NCBI RefSeq assembly: GCF_016097555.1
Contig: NC_054702.1
Span: forward strand, 110,213,014-110,277,013
Source of the DNA: Gigantopelta aegis
Taxonomy: Eukaryota; Mollusca; Gastropoda; Neomphalida; Peltospiridae
Direction of reading: 5' to 3'
Length of the DNA: 64,000 bases
Position numbers and translations under genes: made by a program. A model generated the notes under the pieces. It was not told the origin of the DNA, did not search any database, and worked only from the letters and a program-made list of their open reading frames with translations. Positions 1 to 12,100 of this stretch are shown piece by piece (the first letter of the stretch is position 1; every line of letters starts with the position of its first letter).

Positions 1-255
1 ACAATGGTCCTTTCAGTTAAAAATCTGTTTGGATGATTATGACTTCCTTTAGCTATTATGTGCTAGGTTTTAAAACTGATATAAGTAACAGCAGCAATTT
101 CACTGCCTTGAAATGCTTAAATAATGAATGAAAAAAAGAAGAAGATGGATACACCATCAAATTTGTAAATTTTCATCTCTGAAATAACCCCCCTTCATAG
201 TCCATTCCTATGTTGGAGTTGGTTCTTAGTATGGGATTAACCCGTTTCATTACAG

Positions 256-3200
256 CTTTTGGCGCTCGAGAAGAAAAAGACAAAGGATTTGTCGACTAAC
301 CTTGTCAAACTGAACGGCATAATTAAGACGGGACAGGATGCTTTAAAACAGGAGCAGGATGCTGTGCAGGCACTCCAGAAACAGCTGGAGGACAAGAATA
401 AAGTAAGCTCAGCACCAGTCTAGTGTTGTAGTTCCAGTGTACTAGTATCAGTTGTAAATGAAGTAAGTTGAGCACCAGTCTAGTGTTGTAGTTCCAGTGT
501 ACTATTATCAGTGGCAATGAAGTAAACTGGGAACCAGTCTAATGTTGTAGTTCCAGTGTACTATTATCAGTGGTAAATGAAGTAAGCAGAGCACCAGTCT
601 AGTGTTGTAGTTCCAGTGTACTAGTATCAGTTGTAAATGAAGTAAGTTGAGCACCAGTCTAGTGTTGTAGTTCAGTGTATTAGTATCAGTTGTAAATGAA
701 GTAAGTTGAGCACCAGTCTAGTGTTGTAGTTCCAGTGTACTATTATCAGTGGCAATAAAGTAAACTGGGAACCAGTCTAATGTTGTAGTTCCAGTGTACT
801 ATTATCAGTGGTAAATGAAGTAAGCAGAGCACCAGTCTAGTGTTGTAGTTCCAGTGTACTAGTATCAGTTGTAAATGAAGTAAGTTGAGCACCAGTCTAG
901 TGTTGTAGTTCAGTGTATTAGTATCAGTTGTAAATGAAGTAAGCAGAGCACCAGTCTAGTGTTGTAGTTCCAGTGTACTATTATCAGTGGTAAATGAAGT
1001 AAGCAGAGCACCAGTCTAGTGTTGTAGTTCAGTGTACTAGTATCAGTTGTAAATGAAGTAAGTTGAGCACCAGTCTAGTGTTGTAGTTCAGTGTACTATT
1101 ATCAGTGGTAAATGAAGTAAGCAGAGCACCAGTCTAGTGTTGTAGTTCCAGTGTACTATTATCAGTGGTAAATGAAGTAAGCAGAGCACCAGTCTAGTGT
1201 TGTAGTTCAGTGTACTAGTATCAGTTGTAAATGAAGTAAGTTGAGCACCAGTCTAGTGTTGTAGTTCCAGTGTACTATTATCAGTGGCAATGAAGTAAAC
1301 TGGGAACCAGTCTAATGTTGTAGTTCCAGTGTACTAGTATCAGTTGTAAATGAAGTAAGCAGAGCACCAGTCTAGTGTTGTAGTTCCAGTGTACTATTAT
1401 CAGTGGCAATGAAGTAAACTGGGAACCAGTCTAATGTTGTAGTTCCAGTGTACTAGTATCAGTGGTAAATGAAGTAAGCAGAGCACCAGTCTAGTGTTGT
1501 AGTTCCAGTGTACTAGTATTAGTGGCAAATGAAGTAAGCAGAGCACCAGTCTAGTGTTGTAGTTCCAGTGTACTAGTATCAGTGGCAAATGAAGTAAGCA
1601 GTGCACCAGTCTAGTGTTGTAGTTCCAGTGTACTATTATCGGTGGTAAATGAAGGAAGCAGAGGACCAGTCTAGTGTTGTAGTTCAGTGTACTAGTATCA
1701 GTGGTAAATGAAGTAAGTTGAGCATGAGTCTAGTGTTGTAGAACCAGACTAGATGTATGTCACGTTGTAGTAACTAGATGCTTTGTCTTGGACATTTGAT
1801 GTTTGTATACAAATTTAGTTTAACAAACCTTTAAAAAATGGGTTTACTATAAGTTGATAGACCGTTTTAACCATTGGCTGTTATTTGTTTTTATTTGAAA
1901 ATTTGAAAGAAAAAAAATAATAAAAGAAAGTATGATTTGTGTGTCCCAGACAAAGTCACTGGCTAGGCCAGTCTGAGTCTGGGATAGATGGGATGATTTT
2001 TATCAGTCATTTGGTTTACAGTAGAATTTTTTTTTTTTTTAAAGGATGGCCTTAGTAGTATTTTAATTGCATGCACTGTAAATAAGTAGTATCAGCATTC
2101 TTCTTGTAAATACAATTCTTAGTATATTAAACATAATATAGTTTAACATATAGTAGTATTTGAATGAATTCCTTCCTGTGCAGAGATTTCTGCAAAGCTT
2201 AGAGCTTGTAACGACAAGAGCTGTGCTTAAATCTTCAGTGAAAAAAAGGAATGCAACAAAATATGTTTTAATTATTTTTATTTACTAAGATTTGAAAATA
2301 TTTGCTGCACAATTTGTACTGTTGAGCCAGAATCAATACTTCCTTTACATTAAGAGAGAAGTGTTGAGAAGCTTAAACCAGACAGTATTTTGATTTACAG
2401 GGTATATATCACAGTGATATGGCTGCAGTGGGTTTTCTTTCTCACACAGTCTTAATAACTCTTTTCTGAGCAAGTTGTCTGAGCAACTGAGTTTCATGCT
2501 GAGGACAATGTGCTTTGTCATTAATTGGATATACTTGATCTTGAAATTTTATTTATTTGCTGGCCTCTCCAAATTTACAGCAAATGGCTGATTTTACCAG
2601 CCAATGTAAGTTCCACACCAGTTACTGTTTACACTAAGTATTACAGCTGCAGTAGATCTCTCTGAATACACAGTTTATTCTTTGAACGATAACAAATATT
2701 CTCTAATACACTGATCACAAAGTAGCAAAATTGAAATTATTTGTTTTCCCAGGCATCTGGTACAACTGCTGACAATGAAGCTGAACAGGTAGATCAATAA
2801 TATAATTCATGAAAATTAGTTTCGTCTTAAATATTAAATGTTACACTATTGCTTAAAATAAGTTGCAAGAAATTACCTGTGCACAAAAATGATAACTATT
2901 TTTTCTGTTCCTGCATGTTTTAGTGTTGATATTGTATTATTAAATAACCTGTGTTCTGTCATCTTTTAATACCAGTAACCTGTTGTTTTCTGATTTAACT
3001 ACTGTTTTTCTGATCACTAATGTTGTATACTCCATTGTAACAAGTTCATATAGCACAATAAGATACTTATACTAATTGATGATCCATCGTAAGTTAAAAC
3101 TAGACAAGTATGAGGTTGACCAAGGTAGAGACAGAACAGCTGCTTGACCCAGCTAATGTTTTCCTGCTTGTAGTTGAAAGCTAAACTTGCTGATAAAGAA

Positions 3201-6200
3201 AGACTCCTTGACCATGAAATTGCTGCTAATAAACAACTTAGTCAGAGATTGGTAAGTTCTGGGTTTTGTTGCAGTGATGGAAATGGTATATACACACATA
3301 AAAAGCCGGGTCCTGAGACATTTCTGTTTCATTCACTCCTCATCCCCTTCTCCAACCACAAACTCCCTCTCTCCTTCGCAACATGCTAAGCATGCATCTC
3401 TTTCCTGAAATCCATTTCCATCACTGTGTGGTTGTCAAGGTGGCTAAAAAATCTCTTTTTCAAATTATTATTTTTTATAGTCTTAATAGTTGAAATGTTT
3501 TATAATTTTTAATTGAAAAACCTTGTTATTTTTTTTAAAGATTAAAGTGTTTCAGTACTATTTGCTTTTGTATGAGTTATTTACTAAATCTTTCTGGCCT
3601 ATGCAGTTTATAGAGACTATGCATCGTTTTTATCAAAGGGTTTAGACGGTAGTGAAAGGGGCAGGAGGTAGCCCAGTGCTCAATAGCTCACCTGATATGT
3701 GAACAGTCTAGGATCGATCCGTGCTGTTGTGCCTTAATGGGCTACTTCCCATTTCAGTCCGTGCACCATCACTGTTATCTTAAAGGCTGTGCTATGTGCT
3801 ATCCTTCATGTGGGTGTAAAAATTATCCTTTCTACTACGGTAATGAAACAATGTAGCAGGTTTCCTCTCTAAAACTGTAAAAATTGCCAAATGTTTGACA
3901 TCCACTAGCCGAAGATAAATAAATAAATGTGCTCTAATAGTGTCGTTAAACAAAACTTCAAAACTTTAGATAATAGTGAAACTAAATTTTGTTGGTGTTT
4001 GAAACATAAACTTAAATTTTACAGAAATCACCAATCAGTCTGGACACAAGTACTTTGTTTATTTTATTCAGGATTTGTTTTCAAATGTGTCAAAATAGGC
4101 AGCATAGTGTACAGATGTTAGGTATATAAAATGCTGGTTTACTCAAGCTGAACATAGATTATAAGTTTCAAGTGTGTTGTGTTTTTCGCAGGCTCAACTA
4201 GGGGTTTCGGTAAGTAACTGGGGCAGGTTTTTGTTAGCATCATTCCATGTTTACCCCAATACATCTGGCATTAAATCATAACCTCCATTATTTCATTATT
4301 TGAGCTTAGCGTTTTAAATACAGGTACCTTGTATTGCTCTTTATGTTATTTTCTTATTTTTTATGAAATAGCTGTTACATGTGTATTTTATCTTGAGAAA
4401 TAATATTTGAAGTATTAACGTGCAGTTTTTACCAATATAAAGGTTTGTCAGTTTGTGAATTTATTGGCAATAAAAGTTACTGCTGCATTTCACATTATTA
4501 AAGGGTGGGACGTAGCCCAGTGATAGTGCACTTCTTGCTGCATGGTCAGTCTACGATTTATCCCTGTTGGTGGGCCCACTGGACTATTTCTTGTTTTAGC
4601 CAATGCCCCATGACCTGGATATCAAGGGCAGTGGGATGGTGCATATGATAGATCCCTTGCTACTAATGGAAACATGTAGTGGGTTTCTTCATTAAGACTA
4701 TATGTCAAAATTACTTATTGACATCTAATAGCCAATGATTAATAAATCAGTGTGCTCTGATGGTGTTGCTAAACAAAACAAACTTTCACATTAACTTACT
4801 ACAATTAAAACCTCAATAACTTACATATTTGTCTTCTGAGAACGAATTACAAGATTTTATTTGTGGTATTCATTTAATAACATTTTTATACAGAACTGTT
4901 TACATGTATTTTAAATAGTTAAATATGGGGGGGGGGGGGGGGGATCTCAATTTAATTTTATTTCACTGTTTTATTGGAGAGGGGTAGGCAGGATTTAGCT
5001 CAGATGGTAGAGCATTCGCATGAGGTGCATGCGGCATAGGATTGAATCACCTCAGTTTACTCATTACCTATGGGTTTCCCCCCATCCCAACCAGGGCACC
5101 ATGACTGGTATATCAAAGGCCATGGTGTGTGCTGTTCTGTCTGTGGGAAAGTCCATATAAAAGATCCCTTAGTGCTAATGGAAGAATATAGCAGGTTTCC
5201 TCCAAGACCACAATTAAAAAATTACCAAATGTTTGACATCCAATAGCTGATGTGCTGTAGTGGTGTCGTTAAACAAAACACACTTAATTTTGTTGGAGGT
5301 GGGGGATTTAAGGCATGTATTACATTATACTTGTTTATTTAGGGATTTTCAGGAGTTTTAGCTGGACCTCAAAATCATAAGTAATTTGCTGATATATTTA
5401 ATCTATAATAATAGTTTGGTTTGAATTTTTAAATGTTTTAATACTTCTTTTCTCGATAGTCAATGCATTTGTATTTATTTTTTAATATTTATACATTCCT
5501 GATCTAACATGAAGTATTATTTTACCTAATTTTATTTTATTTAATTAAACTGCCGATGTATTTTGTTTTTTGTTTTTTTCCTTTTATTTTTTCCTTTTTT
5601 TTAAAACCTATTTGCAATTTATATTTTTATAGGAATTTATTTCTGTGGTTATATTTTTGTTAAAAAACCAAAACGTTTATACTTTGAATTTATTTTCATC
5701 GCTACTCATGTCTGAATACACTTTGTACTCTACATTTCAGTTTCAAGTAATATAGTAACGTAGGTGTTGGTTTCCTACAAGTGTCTGGCTTGGGACTTGA
5801 TCTATTACAAATACATTTTGGTTTACAAGGTGTATTATTCTATCTTACTATGCCGTTTTACTATTAAGCATTGCTATCATTGTTCATTTTTAAATTTCAT
5901 CATAACTGTGGCAAAAAACAACAACAAAAAACATTGTAAACTGCTAAATGTTATTTACTATCTCCTCCCCCTTCAGAATAAAGTAATAATAAAATAAATA
6001 TACAAGAATTAATGTTTTGCAGGATATAAGCTGTCCTTTACCAAATCGACAAATGCGAATTGGAGTTAAATTTGGTGAACTTAAAAATTAGCATGTTCAT
6101 TCAGCCATTTCCCCACATTTTGATTGATTATTAAGACAAATTGACTTTGGCTGCATATTTTCAAAATTATCTTAGATATTTGTGTGACAGTAGGCCTACT

Positions 6201-9160
6201 TGCTACGAGTAATAACAATGCAAATAACTCATCATAATTAAAATGTACTTGCAAATCAATTTTGTAACAGCTTTTGTAGAGGTAATGTTGATTGTGATTA
6301 TCAAATTTAAAGGCTGCAAACTACTAACAATATTTTTTTTATCCAGCATAGGTCCTGTTTTGACACATGCAGTCCACCAAATAAATATATCATCTCTTTT
6401 TTTCAAATATTGTTTGATTTGCACATATTTAAAATCAGAACTCGTATTGGTTTGAATTGTATTTGAAATCATGTGGAATTAGCTTTAAAATTCCCTAGAA
6501 TACTGTTCAGTAAATTTAAATGTTGATATTTTGGAATAAAGCAATCACTGTTGAGATGACGGTCCAATTTGGCATATTTAAATGTCTTCTGTAAATGATA
6601 AATGGTTTTAGCTTTTTACATCTCCTACACTGTTCAGTTTTTGTTGGTATTTTTGGATAATACAAGTGAGTGATTACCGTCTGACCACGTTAACCGTAAC
6701 ATTTTGGTTAAAGTATAGATACCATTCTACCACATGTGTGTTAGGAATATTTTGTGAGGTATTTTCAGAATTATATATAGCAAGCATGATTAAGCAGGGT
6801 TACTATTTGCTCAAAGTTTCTCTAATTGCCTTGACTATTGAATTGTTTAATAGAAGGCCTTCATATTTGGTACAGTTATGCACCAAGTGATAGTCGTTCA
6901 ATTGCTTCATGAATATGTCCCAAAGTCTAGGTCATTTAGAAAGTTAGTTTGGTTTAATTTTTCTGGATTACATTCAATTGATTTATTTCATGGATAGCTT
7001 TTATATTTGGTATGGAAATTAAGGTTTTTGTTTCGCCTTCACATAGTAAAAATGTAAGATATGTCTTACTTTTCTGATGGCAGTGTTGACAGTTTCAACT
7101 TTTGTGTTGAAGTTTACCATTAATGTTTCTCATTAGTTTCTCACAAACTATAAGTCTTTGATCAATAAAACTTTATTTTATAGTTGCACCTATGGATGTT
7201 CATCATGTGTGTGACAAAAATATTAAATGACAGATGGTTAAAACTATATGTAGGAATTTATTATATTTGAGCTGTTCATATTAGTGTTTATGTATTTTAT
7301 ACCATTGTTTGTTGTACTAATTGTAATTATATGCACTGTGATCAACTGTCTGTTGTAATTGAAAAGACACTAGATTTGTCCATTGTTTTAACACCAGTAT
7401 ATGCAATTTATTACCAAGATAAGTTCACATTTCATAATGGGTGCATATCACTAAAACTACTAAACTTTGTCCGCATCAATAAACATACTAAATACTAACA
7501 ATCCTTATTGATTGAATACAGTCTTAATATGCTAAAAGTTTAACATAAATGTAAAATGTAAAAATCTACGTACTATTTTCAAATAAGTATGAATGGTTTA
7601 ATGATAGTTTAATTTTTATTAAAATTAGTATGATTTTAACACATTTTATTGTTTTAAAAGTGAATATGGAAGTACTATCAAAAATTGAATTTCCATAACT
7701 AAAATCGATGTAACATTTATGCAGTGTTCTTGCTGGGTTAAAATTAAAAGAGGACGGCCACACGGCACCACACCCTTCAAAAAAAAAAAAAAAAAGGAAA
7801 GCATGGTTACCACATATCAGCAGAATGTGAAAGGAGGGCGGCAAAATGCAATAGTGTGGGGGGAGGGGGGGGGGGGCAGCAAGAACACTGATTTATGTAT
7901 AGATCTTTAGACTTTCTAATGCCACCTTCATTTGACCAATGACAAAACCTTGAACGGCAAATTGCTAATGTGAATGCCTTGTATTTTAAGCTGTTATGAC
8001 TGTATTATATTTATTTCATGTGCATGGTTTCCATGGTTTTAGAATGTCATTCTGCATGTATTATGCTTGTCACATTACGCTTGGGAATGAAATGTAACAT
8101 TCTATCAATGCTACTTTAAGCGGCCTTTTGTCTTAAACTTTATTAAACTGTTATTATTTTCAGTTGATAAACTGTTGGTGGTTCCGATTCAGTAACCATT
8201 TTTAGGATTCTAAAGTTTCAGCTGCTTGTATTGTGATGAATGTGGGCAGGTTGTCGTTTGGTGCAAGTTTGGCATAAAAAATATAATAATATGGGCCATC
8301 TTTTTAAATATTTAATTTGTGGCTTAAAAATACAGCTTTTGACAATTAATACTTTCATTTAACTAGTGTTTTATAATTTTAAATAATTAGAATAATTCTT
8401 GTAAGTTAAAATACCTGTTTAGGTTACTAGGTTTTAACAAACTTACAAAGTTAATATCTCAAATCAAATATTACTCTTGATAAAATTTCTGTATTTGCAT
8501 TTGGCAAATCTTAACTTTCAAATTTTGTATTTGTGTGTTAACAGCATATAAAAGCTTAAAATTATTCACATTTAATTGATGATTTCTAAGATTTCTATGA
8601 CTGGTTGATTCAGTAAATTGTTCTTCTAGATACTTCCTTTAAAGGCATAATACCACATACAGAAGTTCTAACAAAGTACTGTCTGAAAGTATATAAATTT
8701 AATTTGTCACAAAATATACGTGTACTTTATTCAACAGCTGCATTGTCGTCATGCTCAGCTAGGTGGTAATATTTTGGTGTATATATACTAGTAACCGAAT
8801 CATAGCTGGCTTTCCCCGCTTTAAATATAGTGTCACCATAGCCAACAAAACATGTTTAGTGATAAATTATTTAACTAAAAGTACTGCTTGTCACAGCTAG
8901 TTATCTGGATCATATAAAAGTAGATAATTACAGTGATAATTGTGCATTAATTAAAAATATCTTTGTCATTGATATAGAACTCGTGGGGGGTGGGGGTGGG
9001 GGAGGAGAGGAAACTTAAACTATATCTAGAGATCAAGGCATTACAGCAATGACACAAATAAGAGGCTTTTAAATTGTTTATATTTTCTCCATTTTATAAA
9101 TGGGTTTTTTCTTTTTTTCAGACTGCTTTAGTGGGAAATGATGTTGGAACATCCGTCTAA
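256..9160 (+). CDS. RRBP1: Ribosome-binding protein 1 (p180), C-terminal exons only
   Basis: RRBP1 is an ER membrane protein whose long coiled coil binds ribosomes, mRNA and microtubules. Exons that read through in one phase are 256..402 (49 codons), 2753..2788 (12), 3174..3251 (26), 4192..4209 (6) and 9122..9160 (12 codons plus TAA). Each has an AG acceptor and a GT donor, and every exon is phase 0 with a length divisible by three. The first encodes a heptad-rich segment containing KTGQDALKQEQDAV and LQKQLED, matching from memory the end of vertebrate RRBP1 (KTTQEQLAREKDTV, LQEQLE). The last exon ends in DVGTSV, and vertebrate RRBP1 ends in KEGTSV. The middle exons (ASGTTADNEAEQ, LKAKLADKERLLDHEIAANK, AQLGVS) have no clear vertebrate counterpart and may be cassette exons, because skipping any of them keeps the frame. 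The N-terminal part of the gene lies upstream of the window. Identity is well supported; exact use of the small exons is inferred. Confidence 0.82.
403..1745. repeat. 60-bp minisatellite starting at an RRBP1 splice donor
   Basis: About 23 head-to-tail units of 58-61 bp run from the GT of the intron immediately after the 256..402 exon. A typical unit reads 'gtaagcagagcaccagtcta', then 'gtgttgtagttccagtgtac', then 'tattatcagtggtaaatgaa'. At least three sub-variants alternate, starting GTAAGTTGAGC, GTAAGCAGAGC or GTAAACTGGGA, so there is higher-order duplication. The reverse strand gives open frames repeating 'LILVHWNYNTRLVL', which are by-products of the repeat and not a gene. The first unit contains the real donor; the array fades out near 1745. 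Confidence 0.95.
1746..2752 (+). other. RRBP1 intron remainder, no feature seen
   Basis: AT-rich intronic sequence between the minisatellite and the exon at 2753. I see a short poly-T run near 2028 and ordinary low-complexity stretches, with no open frame, SINE or terminal inverted repeat that I can support. Confidence 0.6.
3657..3955 (+). repeat. tRNA-derived mollusc SINE, diverged copy
   Basis: The head carries 'gtagcccagtg' and the B-box-like 'ggatcgatcc'. The body follows with the reduced 'ctgtgctatgtgctatcctt', and the tail reads 'caaatgtttgacatcc' and 'gtgtcgttaaacaaaac'. It lies in the RRBP1 intron in the sense orientation and is one of two tail types seen in this window. Confidence 0.85.
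4503..4786 (+). repeat. tRNA-derived mollusc SINE
   Basis: The copy starts with 'gggtgggacgtagcccagtg', contains 'ggatatcaagggcagtggga' and 'gatcccttgctactaatgga', and ends with 'gctaaacaaaacaaac'. It is a full-length sense copy in an RRBP1 intron. Confidence 0.88.
4926..4943. repeat. Poly-G tract
   Basis: An uninterrupted run of about 18 G just before another SINE. Similar G or C runs recur at about 13680, 16260, 20017, 24780, 32395, 35324, 36700-36745, 51390 and 60255. Exact lengths are unreliable in any assembly. Confidence 0.9.
4985..5287 (+). repeat. tRNA-derived SINE with a different head
   Basis: The head reads 'ggatttagctcagatggtag' followed by 'agcattcgcatgaggtgcat', a clearer tRNA-like A box than in the other copies. 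The shared body ('gactggtatatcaaaggcca', 'tataaaagatcccttagtgc') and tail ('gtgtcgttaaacaaaacac') follow. It may be a separate subfamily with its own tRNA-derived promoter. It lies only about 200 bp after the preceding SINE. Confidence 0.85.
6023..6091 (+). CDS. Possible alternative RRBP1 terminal exon
   Basis: A good acceptor (ttttgcag) is followed by 22 codons and TAG in phase 0, the phase left by all upstream RRBP1 exons. The peptide starts DISCPLPNRQ and ends GELKN. It has no coiled-coil character and no resemblance to the known RRBP1 tail. It would replace the GTSV terminus by a different end. Sequence alone cannot separate a real alternative last exon from a chance acceptor plus short open frame. 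Confidence 0.25.
   Translation, partial: DISCPLPNRQMRIGVKFGELKN
7722..7890. mobile_element. Short hAT-like MITE
   Basis: The ends are perfect inverted copies of CAGTGTTCTTGCTG (14 bp) around a 169-bp non-coding core with an A-run and a G-run. The flanks share 'atttatg' on both sides, a near 8-bp target duplication. A CAGTG terminus and about 8-bp duplication are typical of hAT elements. It carries no transposase and is non-autonomous. Confidence 0.75.
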
Positions 9161-12100
9161 CCGTGGACTTGCTTCATTGCCCATGACATTGAATGCGACC
9201 TTCAACTGCTCCAATGATGAATGTCTCGTATCACCAACCAACATTACATCTCATGCCAGACCAATCTCAAATACTTTAAAAATAGATCATCATTAATGTG
9301 GACTTTTTATCCATTATGGCATATACGTACATGTAGTTTAAACACTTACAATAAGATGGCAAACTGGTACATGCATATTTATTACCGAGTGTGCACAGTG
9401 TCTTGTCTTCCTGTGGTAAACATAATAACTAATGGAGAACATACTCCATGACTAGATTTGTTAATGACTTACCTAAAGGTAAAATTATCTTCTTTTTTTT
9501 TTTTTCTTTTTCTTTTTTTACAGTACCACTGGGTTGTTTTATTTTTATTTTATTTGTTCTTTTGTTTTGTATACTCTTTTTTTTTTTGTGTGCATAACAT
9601 GTCTTTTAAAAGCTTTTATCAGCTTATATATGAAAAAAAATCTCAGTATTGTATCCAGTAAGGTTGAAGTTTATTCATTAATTGATTTTAATATATCAAT
9701 TGGATAGGGTTTAAGCCTTAATGTCTTTTCAGTTTTAATTTGGCATGACAGTTTGGCAATATTCTTTGACAGATGGATAGACAATCTCTATTTCTGAAAA
9801 AACATTTGAAGTTTAGCAAGTCTAAGTTTTGCATTGTGAAAGAAACCTAGTTGAGATGCCAGATTAAGATTCACAAGTAAACGATGCATCTGATTTCATA
9901 TTAGTTCTTTTTCACTTCACTTTGTCTTCCCTAGAAGCAGATTATTTTAATGATCAAACTAACCAGCGTGCTATTCTTGCACTGTATATAGCATACTTCA
10001 AATTAACATTTATAATGTTATTACAGTAGTATTACCAGTTAGTGGTGTTAGTCTCAGTCTCTTTGTTTTCAGTATGAATTTTTTTTTTTTAAATGAGACG
10101 TGCTAAACTACCAAATAAGACAAATCATTAAAGTCTGGACATATCTTCATATAGACATATCTAGATTTCAGTTTGGCAGTATCATTTGTTATAATGAATA
10201 TGGTTCAGTTTTAAAAAGTCATTAGCTCTTAATTTATTATTTAATACTTTCTATTAGTGAATTGGTAAAAAAAAAAACCTCACCAAAAAACTACAAATTT
10301 TGTATTCCTATTTTAAATGTTGGCCAATATTTTAATTGGTACTTTAACCCAGATAAAAACTTGGCTAAATATTTCTTTGTGGTTATCCTTTTTAACCTTT
10401 TTCATTTTGGTGAATGATAAATCAAAATACAAATCTTAAAGCATTTCACATTAATGTAAAAGTAGTTTTAAACTTGTAGAATAAATTGGTTTCTCATCGA
10501 TGAAATTTTAAATATTACTAAATTGTTTGACATTTGTTTATCATGTTTTGTTGAGCCTGTTTTCTTGCTTGCTTAATCTGGGACCATGTGACAAGATGTT
10601 AAAGTGTTTGCTCATACCGTTTTAATAATTTCTAGCTGTGAAATGTTCATTACATTATTTATCTTCAAAGAATTGTCAACATATATTATTATAAATTCAT
10701 AATCTAAACTGTTGATGTTTTTAAAGAAAGTATGTTCAGAGAAATAGTGCTTGTAAATAACCTATCACAGGAGTTGTTTCTTGTTTAATAACTACCAGGA
10801 AGACATACGTATTTTTCTATTTGCATTAAGCAAACTTCATTGATTCTTCAATGAAGAAAAGGGTGTGTTTTTCTTCTTTTTTTCATTGTATTTTAAAGAT
10901 TAGCTTTCAGAACATGGTAATTTGCTAAAATCTAACTGCATATTTTAAACCTGGTTTGATTCATAGGCTTATTATTTAGTTCTTGAAAGCATAACTTAAA
11001 ACAATATTGAAATGAATGGCACATGTCATGTTTGTTGGGGGTTTTGTAAGCAAAATGTTTTGGGTTTTCTAAATATGGTCTTGTATGGGGTGATGATTCC
11101 CTTAAAAGCATTGCAAAGTTAACATTTTAAACATTAATTATTTGTTTGTTTAATGAGGACACTGCTGTGTATAATAAACTGTTAAGCATAATTGAGATAA
11201 TTTGCTAAATTTGTGGCATGTTTTTAGCAGCAATGGCATTTAGTTTCCTAGCGGAAACACCTAACTACAGCAGCTAATTCTGTGATGTTTTTGTATTTGT
11301 TCACATTTGTGCGTGTGGTCTCGTCTTGCCAACTTTTAGATAAAATGCATGTCAGTGATTTTTGTTCAGTCTATTGTGAAACTTTATTTAACAAAATCTT
11401 TGTTATGAAATCGTTTTATAAATTATTTTACTCAGTGTTACTTTTGGTGGTGGTTATAATGACATTGTAGCACAATATGAACAATAATTGTACTGCAGAA
11501 CAGTATACAAGTATCATACTACATTTGTACTTTTTATTAATCTTGTTCTAAAGCGTTATTGGATAGGCTTATTTGTGAAACATGCACATCAGCATTCTCA
11601 TGTATTGGACGACTAATCATCCAAAATAACTTACCACTCGTGATTCTCAATCAAACTGTGTCCTTGTCATTGCATTAAACTATACATTCTAAAATTGCTG
11701 GACAGACCATTTGAAAAATTCCTATCCGAGGATGAGAAGTAGTTCTGTTATTGTGAACACGTAGAATACAGTACAGTAGTACTGGTATTCTAAACTGTTG
11801 GAATAGTTAATGATTTTTTATGGGTTTTTTTTTTAAATCAGTGATTTATTTCTTGTTATATTTGTTCTGCTGAAGTTGTGTACATTATGTGAATAATCAC
11901 AAAGTGTTTTTCTTTGTATTTTTCAGTGATAACTTTAGCAAAGAAATTTATAAAAAATTGTTTTGCCTATAAATGATTAAAAATTTGTCTTTGATGAATT
12001 TTCTTGTATCAACAAATTTCTGATTACTGTAGTGAATTTGTCTTGTTTTGAAGAAAGTGCAATATAGTTGTTTTTATTCTCCAGAATAGAAAGATTTCAT

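Larger units (their letters stand above)
5290..9121 (+). other. Last long RRBP1 intron
   Basis: About 3.8 kb of very AT-rich intron before the terminal exon. It contains one possible alternative terminal exon (6023..6091) and one hAT-like MITE (7722..7890). A short G-rich tract lies near 8987. Apart from these I see no repeat or coding signal. Short open frames here are AT-rich and lack codon structure. Confidence 0.6.

Noticed and set aside
323-1606. Reverse-strand frames with repeated 'LILVHWNYNTRLVL' peptides
   Set aside because: They are read-through of the 60-bp minisatellite; the unit length divisible by three keeps a frame open. No start context or family.
5338-5365. Very short RRBP1 terminal exon (acceptor 'gggattttcag' then GAG TTT TAG)
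   Set aside because: Only two codons and a weak polypyrimidine tract.
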